Source: Streptomyces canus (GTDB taxonomy: Bacteria > Actinomycetota > Actinomycetes > Streptomycetales > Streptomycetaceae). From it: a stretch of DNA of 64,000 nt. Of the stretch, positions 62,186 to 64,000 are shown in pieces. The translations under genes were made by a program, and so were the position numbers. Where the stretch lies: positions 7,616,001 through 7,680,000 of the forward strand of contig NZ_JAUSYQ010000002.1 of assembly GCF_030816965.1 (NCBI RefSeq), written 5' to 3'. Each line of letters starts with the position of its first letter. The first letter of the stretch is position 1. A model generated the notes under the pieces. That model was not told the DNA's origin, ran no database searches, and saw only the letters and a list, made by a program, of their open reading frames with translations.

Positions 62186-63007
62186 CTAGGACCCGATCAA
62201 CTCGGACACCTTCACGAACCGGAACCCCCGCTCACGCAGCTCCGGCACCACCGCCCGCACCACCCGCTCCGTCGTCGGCGCGGCACTGCGCGTGCAGTGC
62301 ATGACGACGACCGACCCCGGCCGCACCCCGTCCAGCACCTGTCGGGTCACAGCCTCCGCGTCCGTCGCGAACGCGTCCCCGCTCACCACATCCCACTGGA
62401 CGGCGGTCACGCCGACCGGGGCCAGCGCCTTCAGCGCCCGCCGGTCGTAGCACCCGCCGGGAAAACGGAAGTACGGCCTCGCGTCCGGCACCCCCGCCCT
62501 CCCGAACGCCGCGTACGCCCGCTCCACATCCGCCCGCATCCGGTCACCGGAGACCCTCGGCAGCCCGTAACAGTCGTCGGTGAAGGCGTAGTGGCTGTAG
62601 GAGTGGTTGGCGACCTCGAAGAGCGGGTCCCGCCCGATGGAGCGTGCCTGCTCCGGATACTGCTCGGCCCACCGCCCGGTCATGAACACGGTGGCCGGCA
62701 CCTTCAGTGCCCGCAGGGCCGCGATCAGCCCCGGGTTGTCGAAGTGCTCGCCGGCTGCCGCCCGCGTCCCCTGGTCCGCCGTCATGTCGGCGTCGAAGGT
62801 GAGCGCGACGGTCCTGCCGTGCCTGCGCGACCCGTTCTTGAAGACGGGGGTCAGTCCGCCGGGCCCGGGGGCGAGAGTGGGGGGCGCGGAAGGAGCCGTA
62901 GGGGCCGCGGAAGATGCCGGGCGGACGGGTTGCGGCGTGGCCGCGCAGGCGGTGAGGGCGGCGCTGAGGGCACAGGCGGCGGTGACTCGTCGTACAAGAG
63001 TGATCAC
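62186..63007 (-). CDS. Polysaccharide deacetylase (NodB-fold) lipoprotein (273 aa)
   Basis: Exported NodB-homology enzyme expected to deacetylate cell-wall or other glycans. The signal ends with a lipobox-like LTAC. After a Pro/Ala/Ser linker, the motifs are VALTFDADMTADQG (catalytic Asp pair), ANHSYSHYAF (metal His-x3-His), RFPGGCYDRRALKAL and VVMHCTRSAAPTTERVV (final His). GTG at 63007, with ATACG before it and no clear ribosome site. An operon with the small Cys-rich protein and the PTH2-like gene is likely by spacing. Confidence 0.87.
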   Translation of the reverse strand: MITLVRRVTAACALSAALTACAATPQPVRPASSAAPTAPSAPPTLAPGPGGLTPVFKNGSRRHGRTVALTFDADMTADQGTRAAAGEHFDNPGLIAALRALKVPATVFMTGRWAEQYPEQARSIGRDPLFEVANHSYSHYAFTDDCYGLPRVSGDRMRADVERAYAAFGRAGVPDARPYFRFPGGCYDRRALKALAPVGVTAVQWDVVSGDAFATDAEAVTRQVLDGVRPGSVVVMHCTRSAAPTTERVVRAVVPELRERGFRFVKVSELIGS

Positions 63008-63067
63008 CGTATGAAAATAGGGCGAACTGTCCTATTTACCTCTCATCTCGGCCGCAACGTCACCCGC

Positions 63068-64000
63068 TCAGATGTCCCGCCGCTCCAGCGGCTTGGTCGC
63101 CGGCCCCTGGATCACCTTGCCGTTCGTGTCGAAGCGGGAGCCGTGGCAGGGGCATTCCCAGGCGTCCTCGGCACCGTTGAAGGAGACCAGGCAGCCGAGG
63201 TGGGTGCAGCGCGGGGAGACGGCGTGCAGGGTGCCCTCGTCGTCGCGGTACACCGCGAGACGGTCGCCGTTCACCCGGACGACCGCGCCCTCGCCGGGCG
63301 GGAGGGACTCCAGCGGAGGTGCGGGACGCAGCCGGTCGCCGACGAAGTGGCGGGCCACCTGTGCCTGGGTCTTGAGGAAGGACGGGGCCTCGCGGACCGT
63401 CGAGCGCAGGCGGCGCGGGTCGTACAGGTCGCTCCACGCGCACTTCTCGCCGGTGATCTGGGCCGTGAGCAGGAGGCCCGCCATGATTCCGCCGCTCATG
63501 CCCCAGCCGCCGAAGCCGGTGGCGACGTAGGTGTGCTTGGCGCCCGGGTGCAGGGGGCCGACGAGCGGCACGGTGTCGGTGGGGTCGTTGTCCTGGGTGG
63601 CCCAGGCGTGGGTGAGGTCCACGTCGGGGAAGTGCCGGGAAGCCCAGGCACCAAGGTGGTCGAAACGGCTCCGGGTGTCGCCGGTGCCGGGCGTGAAGTG
63701 CTCGCCGGTGACGATGAGCAGGCGCCGGTCGGCGTCCCAGGGAGCCGTACGGACCGAGCGGGTGCCCTCCTCCGGCGTGATGTACATACCGTCCGGATCC
63801 CGTTCCCGCTCGATCGTCCCGGCGACGACCAGCTCGCGGCGCGGGGAGAGCCGGGTGAACAGGAGGGCACGGTCGAAGATCGGGTAGTGGGTGGCGACCA
63901 CGACGTCCCGTGCCGTCACCGTCGCCCCCGTGTCGGTGGTCAGGCGGCACGGCTCGCCCTCGTCGAGGCCGACGACGGCCGTGTGCTCGTGGACGGCCGC
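63068..64000 (-). CDS. FAD-dependent oxidoreductase with C-terminal Rieske domain (N-terminus outside window)
   Basis: The frame is open to the window edge, where it reads AAVHEHTAVVGLDEGEPCRL. It ends at 63068. The visible part is the second half of a D-amino-acid-oxidase-type fold, with VPLVGPLHPGAKHTYVATGF and GGWGMSGGIMAG as the FAD-binding end. A Rieske 2Fe-2S domain closes it: CTHLGC and CPCHGSRFD, followed by GKVIQGPATKPLE. About 180 N-terminal residues are missing. Such fusions are common in actinobacteria; the substrate is unknown. Confidence 0.87.
   Translation of the reverse strand, partial: AAVHEHTAVVGLDEGEPCRLTTDTGATVTARDVVVATHYPIFDRALLFTRLSPRRELVVAGTIERERDPDGMYITPEEGTRSVRTAPWDADRRLLIVTGEHFTPGTGDTRSRFDHLGAWASRHFPDVDLTHAWATQDNDPTDTVPLVGPLHPGAKHTYVATGFGGWGMSGGIMAGLLLTAQITGEKCAWSDLYDPRRLRSTVREAPSFLKTQAQVARHFVGDRLRPAPPLESLPPGEGAVVRVNGDRLAVYRDDEGTLHAVSPRCTHLGCLVSFNGAEDAWECPCHGSRFDTNGKVIQGPATKPLERRDI

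Overview
The window looks like a chromosomal segment of a Streptomyces, probably from the arm-proximal part of the conserved core. The DNA is very GC-rich with strong third-position G/C bias. GTG starts and GTGA/ATGA stop-start overlaps are common, and sugar importers lack their own ATPase genes. Recognisable genes occur in an order I recall from S. coelicolor around SCO6005-SCO6045: an ngcEFG-type importer, rok7B7, xylFGH, dxs, fadB/fadA, rnd, whiI, a DUF3000 gene, hemE, hemG, hemQ and a DUF692 gene. That synteny comes from memory, not from a search.

Layout. 1-3161: the end of a histidine kinase, a gene-poor stretch, an HD-domain protein, and a secreted AA10 polysaccharide monooxygenase preceded by a perfect CebR-type box. 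3162-18134: a hemicellulose island with an acetyl-xylan-esterase-type enzyme divergent from an operon of two permeases, a lipoprotein, GH39, a YesL-like protein and GH42. A GH67 alpha-glucuronidase and a GH92 alpha-mannosidase lie on the opposite strand. A 159-bp hairpin-bounded element separates the convergent halves. 18480-26822: NgcEFG-like importer, Rok7B7-type regulator and XylFGH xylose importer. 26955-38010: Dxs, an amino-acid permease, a GT39-type membrane protein, a PIN/NYN-like protein, a three-gene set resembling phage tail-fibre parts, and fadB-fadA. 38128-45154: a LacI regulator, a frameshifted and repeat-expanded GH2 beta-mannosidase, and a divergent binding-protein/permease operon. 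45257-64000: rnd, whiI, DUF3000, hemE, rhomboid protease, CoA-disulfide-reductase-like protein, DUF4349 lipoprotein, hemG, hemQ, secreted peptidase, TIGR04222 and DUF4142 proteins, a DUF692 (MNIO) protein, PTH2-like protein, a small Cys-rich protein, polysaccharide deacetylase and a Rieske oxidoreductase that runs off the end.

How it works together. The left half is a plant-polymer catabolic zone. Secreted LPMO opens cellulose or chitin. Esterase, glucuronidase, xylosidase and galactosidase handle decorated xylo-oligosaccharides brought in by an AguEFG-like importer. XylFGH takes up xylose, and NgcEFG probably takes up chitin-derived sugars under Rok7B7. GH92 and GH2 mannosidases share a LacI-type operator motif (GACAACGTTGTC or close variants) that recurs at three places 15-24 kb apart. 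The right half is housekeeping and developmental: heme synthesis by the coproporphyrin route (HemE, HemG, HemQ), RNase D, and the sporulation regulator WhiI.

The most unusual items are the DUF692 protein with its TIGR04222 neighbour, the beta-mannosidase carrying a frameshift and a repeat expansion, an orphan operator pair without a gene, and tandem 13-bp palindromes between xylF and xylG. No tRNA, rRNA or CRISPR array was recognised by eye.
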